DNA of 64,000 nt from Euphorbia lathyris (taxonomy: Eukaryota; Streptophyta; Magnoliopsida; Malpighiales; Euphorbiaceae). The notes under the pieces are model-generated. The model ran no database searches and was not told where the DNA came from. It was given only the letters and a program-made list of their open reading frames with translations. Below are positions 8,148 to 18,278 of the stretch, piece after piece. Made by a program: the position numbers and the translations under genes. Location of the stretch: the NCBI RefSeq assembly GCF_963576675.1, contig NC_088918.1, positions 68,621,501-68,685,500 of the forward strand, given 5' to 3'. Position 1 is the stretch's first letter; every line of letters starts with the position of its first letter.

Positions 8148-11100
8148 ATGGACTTCTTCGTTTGGAATGTTAGAGGTGCGGCGAGCAAGGCTACCCGCAT
8201 TCATGTCAATGATCTCATTAAACAGTTTAACCCTTCCTGCTTTGTCCTTCTTGAGACCAAGGTTAGTGGAGCCAAAGCAGATGAGGTGGTTAGAAAGTTT
8301 AAGAATTGGAATTGCGTCAGGTCGGAGGCTACTGGCCGGGCAGGGGGGATTTGGCTCTTTTGGAAGCCAGGTCAAGTCAATATTGATATTGTTACTATGG
8401 ACAGTCAATTCATCCATAGTAAGGTGTGTTACCCGGGTAATAAACCCTTCTTTATTACCTTCGTCTATGCTGATCCTGTTTCGACTAACCGAAGAAGGCT
8501 GTGGGAGATCCTTCATTCTTTTAGCTCTAACATGGTGGAGGCGTGGTTGGTTGCCGGGGATTTTAATGACATTGCCCTCTTGAGTGATCAGAGAGGAGGG
8601 GGTAATCATTATGTGAACCGGTGTCTTAATCATAAGCAAAGTATGGATATGTGCGGGCTTTCGGACCTGGGTGCTGCTGGCCACAAATTTACCTGGAAAA
8701 GGAATAGTGTGTTTGTTAGGTTGGATAAGGTGTACGCTAATGTTGCAGCGATTTATAGGTTTTCTGAGGTCAAGGTACTTAATCTCCCTTTCCGTCACTC
8801 AGACCATTGCCCTATCCTCATTAATTTGGTCAAAGGAAATCGACTGAAAGGTAATAGACCTTTTAGGTATCTGGTGGCTTGGGAGTCTCACCCCGAGTTT
8901 AAGGATTTCGTTAAAAGCAATTGGCATCCCCACTCTGATGTTCTCCTCGCTACTGAGGAATTCAGGAGGAATGTGGCTGTTTGGAATAAAAATACTTTTG
9001 GTCATATTATCAGGAGGAAGAACAAACTCTTGAGGAGAATGGAAGGTGTTCAGCGTTGCTTGGAGGTTCGTTTTGATCATAGCCTGAATGGTCACCTAAG
9101 AGCTCTTCAGAACGAGTTGGAAGCTGTGCTTAGACATGAAGAGCTTCTGTGGTTCCAGAAATCTAGGAAGGCTTGGATTCAAGACGGGGACCGGAATACC
9201 AGGTTTTTCCACCTCTCAACGATCATTAGGAGACAGCGAAATAGGATCGAGGCTATTAAAGACGCCAGTGGTGAGTGGATTTTTGAGGAGGAGGACATTC
9301 GGTGCCTTGCCCTTGATTTCTACAAGGACCTGTTCAGAGAGGAAGCTGTGGACCTAGAGAGTGCCCACTCTGGCATTTCCTTTCCTCGTTTGGGGGAGGA
9401 TGCTATTAATAATGCTTTCCATCCCATTGAGCTTAAAGAGATTGATCTGGCCTTCTCCAGCATCGGTTCCACTAAGGCTCCTGGTATTGATGGTATCCCC
9501 GCTAGTTTCTATCATAAACACTGGGACATTGTTAAAGAGGGTATATACAGCTTTGTGTTAGGTGTCTTTGGTGGTTCGAACGATATCAGTTTGGTTAATA
9601 AAACCCTCCTTGTCTTGATTCCTAAGGTTGCCAAGCCGTCTTCCTTTCTCCAGATGAGACCCATCAGTCTTTGTAATGTCTTGTATAAAGCTATTACTAA
9701 GATTGTGGCTAATAGAATCCGGAAGATCCTTCCGGATATTATCAGCCAAAATCAAGGGAGCTTTGTTCCTGGAAGACAATTGATGGATAATGTTGTTATT
9801 GCCCAGGAGGTTGTCCATTCTATGAAGATTAAGAAAGGCAAGAAAGGGATCGTGGCTCTCAAGCTGGATCTGGAGAAAGCCTATGATAGGTTGAACTGGA
9901 GCTTTCTTCTGGATAGTTTAGCCAAAGCTGGTATCCCGGAGAACTGGAGGAATTTGATTGGAAAGTGTATCTCCTCTCCTGTTTTCCAGGTTATGATCAA
10001 TGGGGATATGTCGGATGAGTTCTCTCCATCCAGGGGTATTCGTCAAGGGGATCCTATGAGCCCATTCCTTTTTGTTATTGCCATGGAAAGATTGTCTCAC
10101 CTGATCCAAGAGGCGGTGAGCAAAGGGACTCTCCACCTTGTTTCCATCAACAGACATTGCCCCCCTGTTACCCATTTACTCTTTGCTGATGATGTCATGC
10201 TTTTTGTGGAGGGTAATGAGGAACAAATTAAGGCTGTGATGGATATCCTCGACTGCTTTTGTGAGGCTTCTGGCCAGAAGATTAACATCCATAAATCTCG
10301 TATGCTTTGTTCCAAGAATATGGATAATAGCTTGTGTAGAAGACTGAGTGAGATGTCTGGCATTCCCCTGACTCAATCGTTTGGGAAATACCTTGGGGTC
10401 CCTCTTCATAGTGACAGGGTGTCCAACGCCTCTTTTAAAGACATTTTGGACAAATCTAACGGTTTGTGTGCTAGCTGGAAAGCTAATTCTCTTTCACTTG
10501 CAGGTCGCCTTACTTTAATCCAGTCTATCAACTGCGCTGCTCCAAATCACATCATGCAAGCCTGTAAGCTCCCTGAGCCGGTCCTCAACGACCTTGATAA
10601 AATTAATCGGCGTTTTCTGTGGGGAGAGTCTGGGGATGGGAGGAAGATTCACCTGGTCCCTTGGAAGGAAGCCTGCCAGCCTAAGAGCAGGGGGGGTCTT
10701 GGTATAAGGCAAGCTAAGGACAATAATAAAGTCCTGTTAATGAAGCTTCTTTGGAGAATGTGGCAATCCCCCTCCTCCCTTTGGGTTCGTCTTCTGTGCG
10801 GCAAGTATAGGAAAGATAGAATCTTTGGTGGCCCGAAGGAGAGGATTGTCAGCTGTTCCTTCCTCTGGAAAGGGCTTAGTGCTGTTTTTGCTGAGTTCTG
10901 TACGGGGATTGGCTTGGAGGTGGGTAATGGGAGATCCATTAGTTTCTGGTATGACACCTGGATTGGTGACAAACCGTTGATTGAGGTGTGCATCGCCCCT
11001 CCGCCGAATGATCTCCTCTCCTGGAGAATTGCTGATGTGGTGGACTCGGAGGGAGACTGGATCTGGTCTAAGTTCGACTCCTTTCTTAGCCTGGAGACCC

Positions 11101-12248
11101 TCCTTAATATTAGAGGTGTGAAGATTAGTAATCAGGAGGAGGATAAGGACAGACACTGCTGGGCCTTGACTAATAATGGTTCTTATTCTTGCAAATCGGC
11201 CTATGAAGCTTTTACCCCTAATAGGGCTGATCCTCCTTTGGAAATTTGGAAGTCCATTTGGGCCCTCAAAGTCCCCTACCGCATTAGGAGTTTCCTATGG
11301 CTGGGAGTCAAAGACAGGCTCCTCACGAATGCAGATAGACACAGAAGGCACTTGGCTGTATCTGGTGCCTGTAGCAGATGCAGCGGCCATGTGGAAACCT
11401 TGTGCCATGCTTTGAGGGATTGCCCGAATAGTAGAAAGGTTTGGGAAGGGGTCCTTCCTCACCACATCCTTCCTTCCTTTATGGGGTTCTCTGATATTGA
11501 CTGGTTCTCTGAAGGCGTTAATGGGAATTTGTTGGCCAGTATGGAGCACGGGGCTATTCTCTTCGCTATTATTTGTCACCAAATGTGGAAATGGAGGAAT
11601 GAAGAGTTATTTGCTGAGAAGACTGTCTTTATTCCTGACCTCCGGTTTTACTTCTCGAAAAAACTCTCTGTTATTACAAAGAGTTTTGAAGGAGAGCCCC
11701 TGGTTCACCCCTCCCCGGTTAAAGAGGTCCAGTTAGTTGGTTGGAGGAAGCCCAGGGAAGGGGTTGTCAAGTTGAATACGGATGGCTCCTGCCTTAGTAA
11801 TGGCAGAATTGCTGCTGGTGGAGTTCTTCGGGATGCTGGTGGCGCCTGGCTGGCTGGGTTTACCCATAACTTAGGTACGGGCTCCTCCTTTACTGCAGAG
11901 CTCTGGGGGATCTTGTCTGGCATTAAACTCGCCATTCGCATGGGTGTTAAAAGACTTTCGGTGGAGTCTGACAATTTGGAGGCTATCAACAGGATTTCGG
12001 ATAGACAGGCTGTTTGTCTTAAGAGTCAGAATCTCATTAAAGCCATCTTGAGGCTTCGTCCTGCCTTCGATTCTCTTACCTTCTCCCATATTTATAGGGA
12101 GCAAAACCGCGTGGCGGATCGCTTGGCAGCTGCTGGGCATGGGGGGATGTTAGGTGTTTCTACCCTTTCCGTTCCTCCTTCTTTTCTGTTACCTTCTCTT
12201 CTTGAGGATAGGATTGGGGTCAGTCTTCCTAGACTGATCCCGGGTTAG
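8148..12248 (+). CDS. LINE ORF2 protein: endonuclease, reverse transcriptase, zf-RVT and RNase H
   Basis: 1366 aa. The N-terminal APE-type endonuclease starts with WNVRG (Asn7) and LLET (Glu36), with later GDFND and SDHCPI motifs. The reverse transcriptase follows, with FADD at residues 679-682. A zf-RVT Cys/His region and a C-terminal RVT_3-type RNase H come next, with Asp1212, Glu1251 and Asp1275 at the expected catalytic positions. This protein nicks target DNA and copies the element RNA by target-primed reverse transcription. An RNase H domain is known in plant L1 lineages. The frame is fully open, so the copy may be capable of movement; expression cannot be judged from sequence. Confidence 0.95.
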   Translation: MDFFVWNVRGAASKATRIHVNDLIKQFNPSCFVLLETKVSGAKADEVVRKFKNWNCVRSEATGRAGGIWLFWKPGQVNIDIVTMDSQFIHSKVCYPGNKPFFITFVYADPVSTNRRRLWEILHSFSSNMVEAWLVAGDFNDIALLSDQRGGGNHYVNRCLNHKQSMDMCGLSDLGAAGHKFTWKRNSVFVRLDKVYANVAAIYRFSEVKVLNLPFRHSDHCPILINLVKGNRLKGNRPFRYLVAWESHPEFKDFVKSNWHPHSDVLLATEEFRRNVAVWNKNTFGHIIRRKNKLLRRMEGVQRCLEVRFDHSLNGHLRALQNELEAVLRHEELLWFQKSRKAWIQDGDRNTRFFHLSTIIRRQRNRIEAIKDASGEWIFEEEDIRCLALDFYKDLFREEAVDLESAHSGISFPRLGEDAINNAFHPIELKEIDLAFSSIGSTKAPGIDGIPASFYHKHWDIVKEGIYSFVLGVFGGSNDISLVNKTLLVLIPKVAKPSSFLQMRPISLCNVLYKAITKIVANRIRKILPDIISQNQGSFVPGRQLMDNVVIAQEVVHSMKIKKGKKGIVALKLDLEKAYDRLNWSFLLDSLAKAGIPENWRNLIGKCISSPVFQVMINGDMSDEFSPSRGIRQGDPMSPFLFVIAMERLSHLIQEAVSKGTLHLVSINRHCPPVTHLLFADDVMLFVEGNEEQIKAVMDILDCFCEASGQKINIHKSRMLCSKNMDNSLCRRLSEMSGIPLTQSFGKYLGVPLHSDRVSNASFKDILDKSNGLCASWKANSLSLAGRLTLIQSINCAAPNHIMQACKLPEPVLNDLDKINRRFLWGESGDGRKIHLVPWKEACQPKSRGGLGIRQAKDNNKVLLMKLLWRMWQSPSSLWVRLLCGKYRKDRIFGGPKERIVSCSFLWKGLSAVFAEFCTGIGLEVGNGRSISFWYDTWIGDKPLIEVCIAPPPNDLLSWRIADVVDSEGDWIWSKFDSFLSLETLLNIRGVKISNQEEDKDRHCWALTNNGSYSCKSAYEAFTPNRADPPLEIWKSIWALKVPYRIRSFLWLGVKDRLLTNADRHRRHLAVSGACSRCSGHVETLCHALRDCPNSRKVWEGVLPHHILPSFMGFSDIDWFSEGVNGNLLASMEHGAILFAIICHQMWKWRNEELFAEKTVFIPDLRFYFSKKLSVITKSFEGEPLVHPSPVKEVQLVGWRKPREGVVKLNTDGSCLSNGRIAAGGVLRDAGGAWLAGFTHNLGTGSSFTAELWGILSGIKLAIRMGVKRLSVESDNLEAINRISDRQAVCLKSQNLIKAILRLRPAFDSLTFSHIYREQNRVADRLAAAGHGGMLGVSTLSVPPSFLLPSLLEDRIGVSLPRLIPG

Positions 12249-12311
12249 GTTTTTGTTTGTTTGTTTTTTTTTCTTCCCTTCTTACCAAAAAAAAATATAT
12301 ATATATTTTCT

Positions 12312-13758
12312 TTTTTATTCATTTAAGTGATAATGGGTTTTATTTTAGAATGTTATTTACTTGGGTGTTTTGAAAGTAATCAATTTGTAGATATTTTGTG
12401 GATAAATGGGTATTATTTTGATATTTAAACTACATTATGTATGTATATATATAGTTTTGGACTATTTGGGCTATATTAGTTATTATTAGATAAAACTATT
12501 TTGGGAATAAATGTTATTTTCTTATCTAGGAGTTTTATTTACTATTTTCACATGTTTAAAGTATAAATATATTATATTTAGTATTTTCATATATGTATTA
12601 TATAATCTCTTTTCATTAAATTTTATTTCATATCTTTTTTTGGATTAAAATGTATATATATATGCTTATATTATTTCCTTTGTTCTTTTGGGCCGTTTAG
12701 GGGTCCATGTTTCAAATGGACTTTATTTGGGATTGAATTTTGGTTTAAATATGTTTATTGTTGTAATTATGACAAGTAAAGAGTCCATTGGGTGAAAAGG
12801 GGAAAATAAATCACAAAAAGAGTTTTCAATTTAATTATTTAAACCAATGGATTTTTAGAGGTTCCTAATGTAAATAAATAGTGTTTTCTTGACATTTCAA
12901 ATCGTTTCTTAAAACACCACGTTTTAAAACCTTAGTCCGTTCCAACGATGGATTAAGCGAACCTTGTAATTAAAATCGTTTTCATTGTGAATAATAGAGT
13001 TTTTGAATCGTTTTCTTAAATGATTTATATAAAATAAATTGACTTGTATGCTTAACCACGTTTTCTTATTAAAGGTTTTTATCTCAACGTTTTCAAACAC
13101 TCGAGTCGTTCCAACGGCGATTCGGGTGAACTTCATCAGACGGGGTTTCGCGCACCTAAATCGTTCCAACGGCGATTAAGGTGCGAATCATGTAAATAAA
13201 CTCGTTTTGGGAAAATGAGTTAGTATAGAATTAACATGTAACACGAAATGTAAATCACGTGGTAAATAAATCACTTCTTCCTTCCTCCCCTCTCTTTTAT
13301 ATGTATATTGAACTGATGTAAATGGGTGATTCTTTACTAAAGTGGTTTTTCAATAATATATGCTCAAAACGGTTTTTAAAAAGAGAAAGAAAAGGTTTCA
13401 AATGAATTTTAAACTTAAAGAAGTATACGATTAGTCCGTTATCGCCTAACATGCTGAGTAGGAGGCCGGTGGTTTATAACCGGGCGATGTCGGGGTGCCT
13501 AGTAGCCTTTCTCCGGAAAGGAGCTAGCCTTCTCGGCTCGTACCTAAGTTTTTCGAACCCACACCGGTCTCCCGCAAGGGATCGGTGTTCATTTTCCCAT
13601 TCATGGGTGGCGACTCTTCCATATCTCCGAGCTCCGGTCCTGCCGAGCAGCTTGATTCCACGATTGGTTGCTTTCGGCGCCAATCACCGCTTACGTCGCC
13701 ATGAGGTGTCCACCCCCCGGTTCGCCCGGGAGATTAGGCCGCGGCACCTCGTCTAACA
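12312..13758 (+). other. Distal part of the Tat-like 3' LTR
   Basis: Non-coding. Includes repeated phrases such as TCGTTCCAACGGCGATT (around 13100-13180), a GC-richer end, and the terminus GTCTAACA. I see no gene; open frames at 13451-13756 are chance frames in LTR sequence. Confidence 0.6.
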
Positions 13759-14122
13759 CCTACCACTCCCTAATTACAACCATGCCACCCCTTTACCATT
13801 AACCCAATTTACCCTTTAGATTTGTATTTTAATTAGTTAGATAATTTACCCTTTTGTAATTTGGCAATTAGGTTTTTGGAGATGATATAAATTCATTTCT
13901 TTCTCTTTGTATTAGGTTAACTTTTTATCAATCAAAATTATATCTTCTTCAAGAAGCTTTTGTTAAGGTTTATCCTTCAACAATGGGATTTTATTATTCC
14001 TATGGATTTAGTCCATGAATTTGGGATCCACTCCTTCTAGTTAGCTAGAGAAGTTGTTAATCTTTGTTAGTTTACGATTAAAACTAACACGTCACTATTT
14101 CAGATAAAACCGATCTGTATCA
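13759..14122 (+). repeat. 5' LTR remnant of the LARD-like element
   Basis: Ends CTGTATCA at 14122, with the primer-binding site 2 bp later. Matches 18279-18643. The true LTR start is not visible here. Confidence 0.8.
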
Positions 14123-14124
14123 GT

Positions 14125-14137
14125 TGGTATCAGAGCC
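14125..14137 (+). other. Primer-binding site, initiator-Met tRNA type
   Basis: TGGTATCAGAGCC two bases after the LTR end is the classic plant retrotransposon primer site complementary to the 3' end of initiator tRNA-Met. Confidence 0.9.
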
Positions 14138-14171
14138 GATCGTTTTCCTTGACCGGAGACTTCTTTCGACT

Positions 14172-15683
14172 ATGGTTCAACCAAACTTATCTCCTAGATA
14201 TGAAGAAACCATCAAAATGTTGGAGAGACTCAACGCCACCATGAGAAGGCATCATACGGGTTTTAAAGAGGATTTGCGGGTGATGAACGGGCTAATGAGA
14301 GAGATGGCGACATCCGTAGAGAGTCTCAAGCAAGAATACCGAAAACCTTCTCAACCTACCATGGAGGTCCCTCCTAAAGATCCATCACTAATCTTTTCTC
14401 CATCACATGTGGTAAAGGTAACTCCTAAGCTTCCAATCTTTAATATTGAAGTTTTGGATATTCCTATTGCTATGGAAGATGTTGGTGATGTTGTTTGTGG
14501 GGATGAAATGGATTTAAATTCTTCTTGTGAAATTATTGATAATGAACTTGTGGAGGAGGATTTAGAGTCGTTTGTGGATGAGGAGGAGAGGTTGTTTGTT
14601 GGTGAGGTTGTTGGGGAAACCCATGTTGCAAGGGATGCTCCTTTGGTGTTTGATGAAATGCCCCTTGAACATAACTTCACTGATATGCTTGGTGGGATTG
14701 AGAAAATCACACTATGTGTGAAGGTGGATGGCTATGGAGATGGGAGAGATGTTGGTGGTTCAACCATGTGGGGTTGTAGTAGGTCTTGTGAGTCAAGCGG
14801 CTTAGCACGTGAGTTAGTCGGCTTGAACTATAGAGAGGAACCGAAGGAAACGATAGGTCGTGGGAAAATAAAACAGATTGGGAACGGATATGGAAATGAA
14901 TTTGAACATGACCATGAGGAAATCACATTATGTGTGGAGATTGATGGCTATGGTGATGGGAGAGATGTTGGTGGTTCTACCATGTTGGGTGGTAGTATGT
15001 CTTTTGAGTCAAGCGGCTTAGCACGTGGGATAGTCGGCTTGAACTATGGGAAGAAGCCAATAGGAACGATAGGTCATGGGAGAGAACGGATCGAGGATGG
15101 AGAGGGAAGTGAAATTCCGTATGGTCAAGAAGAAGATGAGCTAGGAGAGGAGATTGATGGAGAGGGAAACTTCGACATTGAACTAGTTAACGAAGAAGGA
15201 CTTGACTATTATGAGCGAGAGTTCCGGAAGGGAATGGAGGAAAGTGGAGACGTGGGACCAACATCCGAAGATGGGGAGTATGTGTCTTTCAACGGACAAC
15301 CACGGGGCATTCTACCGTTGGGGAAGATACCACGTGAAATTGCATGGGATCCCGGAGGTCGTATGCTATGTCTTCCTCATGATCACTTGAGCTTCAAGGA
15401 AATGGAGAAAGAGTACGTTGTGACGCCTCTAGGAAGAAATGAGATTCCTAGCACATGCACATTAGGGATGAACCGAGCCTCTCACTTGGTAAATTCGGAA
15501 CTTGTTATTTTGTTCTTGATTGAGATGCATGTGTTGGGATATATGTTATGTTTGTGGGGGGGACATCAACCCTATGAGGAGTCAATGAGGAGTGATGTGA
15601 TGATGGAGAGAGTGAGCTTCAAAGAGTATTTGGTGAATGGGAATGGTCGTCCGGGTGATGTAGAGAAAGTGGGAAGAACTTAA
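14172..15683 (+). CDS. Gag-like/unknown ORF of the LARD-like element
   Basis: 503 aa from the first ATG after the primer site (14172). The frame is open upstream to 14124, but with no ATG. The N-terminus is Met/Lys/Glu-rich and probably coiled-coil (EETIKMLERLNATMRRHH and onward), as in some plant gag proteins. The middle is acidic. Residues encoded by about 14697-14915 and 14919-15135 are a direct duplication: ITLCVKVDGYGDGRDVGGST and ITLCVEIDGYGDGRDVGGST, each followed by SSGLAR and VGLNY. There is no zinc knuckle or enzyme motif. I do not recognise a named family. Confidence 0.55.
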   Translation: MVQPNLSPRYEETIKMLERLNATMRRHHTGFKEDLRVMNGLMREMATSVESLKQEYRKPSQPTMEVPPKDPSLIFSPSHVVKVTPKLPIFNIEVLDIPIAMEDVGDVVCGDEMDLNSSCEIIDNELVEEDLESFVDEEERLFVGEVVGETHVARDAPLVFDEMPLEHNFTDMLGGIEKITLCVKVDGYGDGRDVGGSTMWGCSRSCESSGLARELVGLNYREEPKETIGRGKIKQIGNGYGNEFEHDHEEITLCVEIDGYGDGRDVGGSTMLGGSMSFESSGLARGIVGLNYGKKPIGTIGHGRERIEDGEGSEIPYGQEEDELGEEIDGEGNFDIELVNEEGLDYYEREFRKGMEESGDVGPTSEDGEYVSFNGQPRGILPLGKIPREIAWDPGGRMLCLPHDHLSFKEMEKEYVVTPLGRNEIPSTCTLGMNRASHLVNSELVILFLIEMHVLGYMLCLWGGHQPYEESMRSDVMMERVSFKEYLVNGNGRPGDVEKVGRT

Positions 15684-15788
15684 GCATGGCGGGATGGTAG
15701 CCAAGTTAGTGAAGAGGCGACTCGAAAGGCCACAAGGTGGTTAACCTAAGACAAAGGAGGGGCTAATCTAAGTGGACTTACGTTCACT

Positions 15789-16571
15789 ATGGAGTGGGTT
15801 GATGAGCGTCGCCGGGATATTCCGTTTGATGTGGGCCATGGACTAGTTGAGGTTGAGCATGGTTACCGGGTTAATGGAATGGATGGAAGCGAAGGCCGAG
15901 CATATTCGATTCAACATCATGTTTGGATTGTGAAGAGTACTCAAGGGATCGCTCCAAGTTGGGTTGAAATATGGCACCGGTACATTCCATTTGATGTCGG
16001 CTATGAGCGGAATAAAGTTGTGATTAATGTCCATGTTCGTGAAGTGGAGATTGAGGAGGACCGAGATTGGTCGGTTCAACATATCATGTGAGTGTGGGGG
16101 AGCTTCCAAGACATTGTGGAGGATTGGTTTGATCAATTCCGTCGGGATATTCCATTCGATGTCGGGCGGATATTGAGGCGAGCATTACGGGGGATGAGCA
16201 CCGGGATCAAGACACGAGTTGAGGTGTGGGTAGAGTTCATAATGAAAGGAAGAAGCCAACAACATATAGAGTGGATAGCACCTACCAAGCACCATTCTTA
16301 TTCCATAGTTGAGTTGGGGTCCAACTCTTTTGAAGAAGAGGAGAATGATGAGGGCAGCTCACTCTACGCGGGGTGTAATTTAGAGCATGCGGGGCATGGA
16401 TCCGAGGCCCGTAGAGAAAGGGGAAAGACACGCGGAAGGGAGTTCTTTAAACACTCCACGCGGGGCGTATCAGACTATGCGCGGGGCGTGGAGGAAGCTG
16501 AGTCCGAAGGACAGCTCAGGAGGTCATTTACGCGGGGCGTACTGACGCGGCCTCACGCGGTTGTGGAGTGA
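15789..16571 (+). pseudogene. Second ORF region of the LARD-like element, one in-frame stop
   Basis: Two open stretches, 15789-16091 and 16092-16571, are in the same frame and separated by a TGA at 16089-16091. The phrase IPFDVG recurs three times (encoded near 15815, 15985 and 16145), about 160-170 bp apart, so the sequence appears built from decayed tandem units. The end is rich in GCGGGGCGT motifs read as arginine/glycine. No known domain is recognised. Confidence 0.4.
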
Positions 16572-17502
16572 GGCCGATCTTAGGGATAAGTGTACCCCAT
16601 CGTTATCAAGTAATAAATTTCTGGTTAAGTCCAGGTTATCGTCCACAGGATTTATTTCTGCAAGTATCGAGTTACTTGGTTTCAGGTGTTATCTAGGCTT
16701 AGGGGGTTTTGAGTTGGTTTTTCTAAGTTAATCTACTCCTAGGTTGAATTATACTATTCCTAACTAAGTTATCTGATTCTAACTAAGTTATTCTATGCCT
16801 AATTAAGTTACTCTACCCCTAATTAAGTTAAACTACTCCTAAGTGATCTTTTACCAATGCAATTACCCGAAGGAACATGAAGGGATACGATGATAATGAA
16901 AATAGATTGTTTAAGAAATTGAATTAAAACCTAAGTCACTTGTGTCCGAGGCGATTAACCCGACCTATCCTCCTAAAGTCCCTAGTTCGTGATTCCCTTG
17001 TAAGGCCGAAACTAGCTCTAAGGCTCAGCAATTTGGGCTTAATCTTCTATAGGGTCGTCAATCCTATAGGCACTGACTAGGTCAGATTCAGCTCGCAATA
17101 TGTGCCAACTTGATTTTGGGATTATCGAATGAGTTAAACCAATCAGACAAAGCGTAAGACAAAGATTAAAGCATTAAAACGATTGAATGAACAAGAACTA
17201 TAATATATATCAAAGATGAAGGTATTGTCACGAAGTTACAATGAGCCTAGGATTCATAACATGTATCAGAGGCTAGACAGAATATAAAAGAAGAAAAATC
17301 CCTTTCAGGGAACCTGTCTACCAATGCAGGCGTCTTCCTAGGACTTAAGGATGGAGCTTGAGCAATCCTCGGTGAACGGAGCTTCGGAGGTGTCTTCAAT
17401 GGAGGTTTGAAGGATATGGAGGAGGTGGAGATGATTTCTCAAGGTGAAAAGCTAAGAAAATTACAAAGATAAAAGATGCCTAATTTACATTGGAAAAATC
17501 CT

Positions 17503-17515
17503 ATTTATAGACGCG
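17503..17515 (-). promoter_or_regulatory. TATA-like box on the minus strand of the unclassified insert
   Basis: Minus strand reads CTATAAATAGG. The following minus-strand sequence (to about 17250) is C/T-rich and has about 60 open codons of low complexity. It resembles an LTR or gene promoter, but no transcript is proven. Confidence 0.4.
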
Positions 17516-17594
17516 GTTCGGGCCCTTTTCTTGACCTAATTCGTGTCCTTATGCGTGTAGGAAGTCATGGGGTCCGTAGTGGCATCGTGGGGGC

Positions 17595-17720
17595 GGAATT
17601 GGTCTTTTTGACCAATTCCCGCAGGTTTGCTCGCCGAGCAGGCCTCCAGGGGCCTGCTCGGCGAGTAGGCACGGCCTGCTCGGTGAGCTGGCCTGCGAAG
17701 GCCAGTTCGTCGAGTAGTCC
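17595..17720. repeat. Cluster of three perfect hairpins
   Basis: Hairpin 1: GGAATTGGTC (17595-17604), loop TTTTT, GACCAATTCC (17610-17619). Hairpin 2: CTCGCCGAGCAGGCC (17630-17644), a 6-nt loop, then its exact complement at 17651-17665. Hairpin 3: CTGGCCT-GCGA-AGGCCAG near 17688-17705. A further CTGCTCGG(T/C)GAG copy lies between hairpins 2 and 3. Confidence 0.9.
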
Positions 17721-18278
17721 AGCACGATGCGCTCCCGCGCGGTCGCCGAAATGCCAATAACGTGTCTTTTCGCCCGAACTTATCCCTGCGTATGCACAAA
17801 AACTCCAAACAACATTAGTCCAAGGGCTAAATTGACCCGCCAATCGCTTATTTGAGCAAACGCTTCGTTTGGTGCGACTTTTGACGGATCAATTAGCTTC
17901 AAAAGATAACGGAATTATTAGATGCATGCTAATTTGGCCGTATTTGCCTAAATTGATCACAAAATGAGCCTAAACAGCGAAAAGTAAATAAAACATTTCC
18001 AATTTCTAACTAACTCACACAAAAGCATTTAAATGCGAGAATTGCTCGCTTATTAACCAAATAACACTAAAACCCGTCCTAAAACCGTACCCAAAGATAG
18101 GGTTTTTGACCCCTATCACGTACCTCCAAGGCGCGGGGCGTGCAAGACTACTTTCGGAGCATTCAAACTCAGAGACGCATTCACGCGGGGCGTAGGACGT
18201 GATACGTGGGGCGTGTTTCAGCGGAAGAATACTTCCTCCCCAAGTTCTCCATACTTGGGACCACTCCATATTTACAAC

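Larger units (their letters stand above)
5878..12295 (+). mobile_element. Full-length L1-type LINE with intact ORF1 and ORF2
   Basis: The 16-bp sequence TATATATATATTTTCT is present exactly at 5862-5877 and again at 12296-12311, immediately after a nine-A tail (12287-12295). These are target-primed insertion duplications bounding the element. The 5' UTR (5878-6164) has CT-rich tracts, including (TC)n around 6058-6084 and 6140-6160. ORF1 and ORF2 are both open and 33 bp apart. The element lies inside the Tat-like 3' LTR, whose sequence resumes after 12311. Confidence 0.93.
2932..13758 (+). mobile_element. 3' LTR of a Ty3/gypsy (probable Tat lineage) retrotransposon, split by a MULE-MITE and a LINE
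   Basis: The LTR starts TGTAGACACC at 2932 and ends GTCTAACA at 13758, so the tips are TG...CA with a near-matching inverted repeat (TGTAGAC / GTCTAACA). After removing the MITE (3933-5284 plus one target copy) and the LINE (5878-12295 plus one target copy), the LTR is about 3.0 kb. LTR pieces are 2932-3932, 5294-5877 and 12312-13758. A TATA box sits at 3606. The long LTR, the antisense extra ORF, the 3' tandem repeats and the TGTAGACACC start together suggest the Tat/Ogre group, but gag-pol lies outside the window. The right edge abuts a cut LTR of another element at 13759. Confidence 0.7.
16573..18112. mobile_element. Probable insertion of unclassified type within the LARD-like element
   Basis: GCGGGGCGT motifs occur up to about 16560 and resume at about 18130, suggesting that the ~1.5 kb between them was inserted. 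It begins TAGGGATAAGTGTACCCC and ends near GACCCCTATCAC. It carries three hairpins and a minus-strand TATA-like sequence (listed separately). I found neither terminal inverted repeats nor an obvious target duplication, so the class (LTR relic, Helitron or other) is open. Confidence 0.4.

Noticed and set aside
13600..13625. TGGCGACTCTTCC as a primer-binding site after an LTR end
   Set aside because: It resembles Tat primer sites, but it lies ~150 bp before the TG...CA-consistent LTR end at 13758, and a polypurine tract shows this is a 3' LTR.
13451..13756. 101-codon open frame at the Tat LTR end
   Set aside because: Lies within LTR sequence shared by the family type; no domain and no independent support.
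17565..17843. Overlapping Arg/Ala-rich open frames on both strands
   Set aside because: Produced by the GC-rich hairpin cluster; no recognised domain and no conserved pattern.
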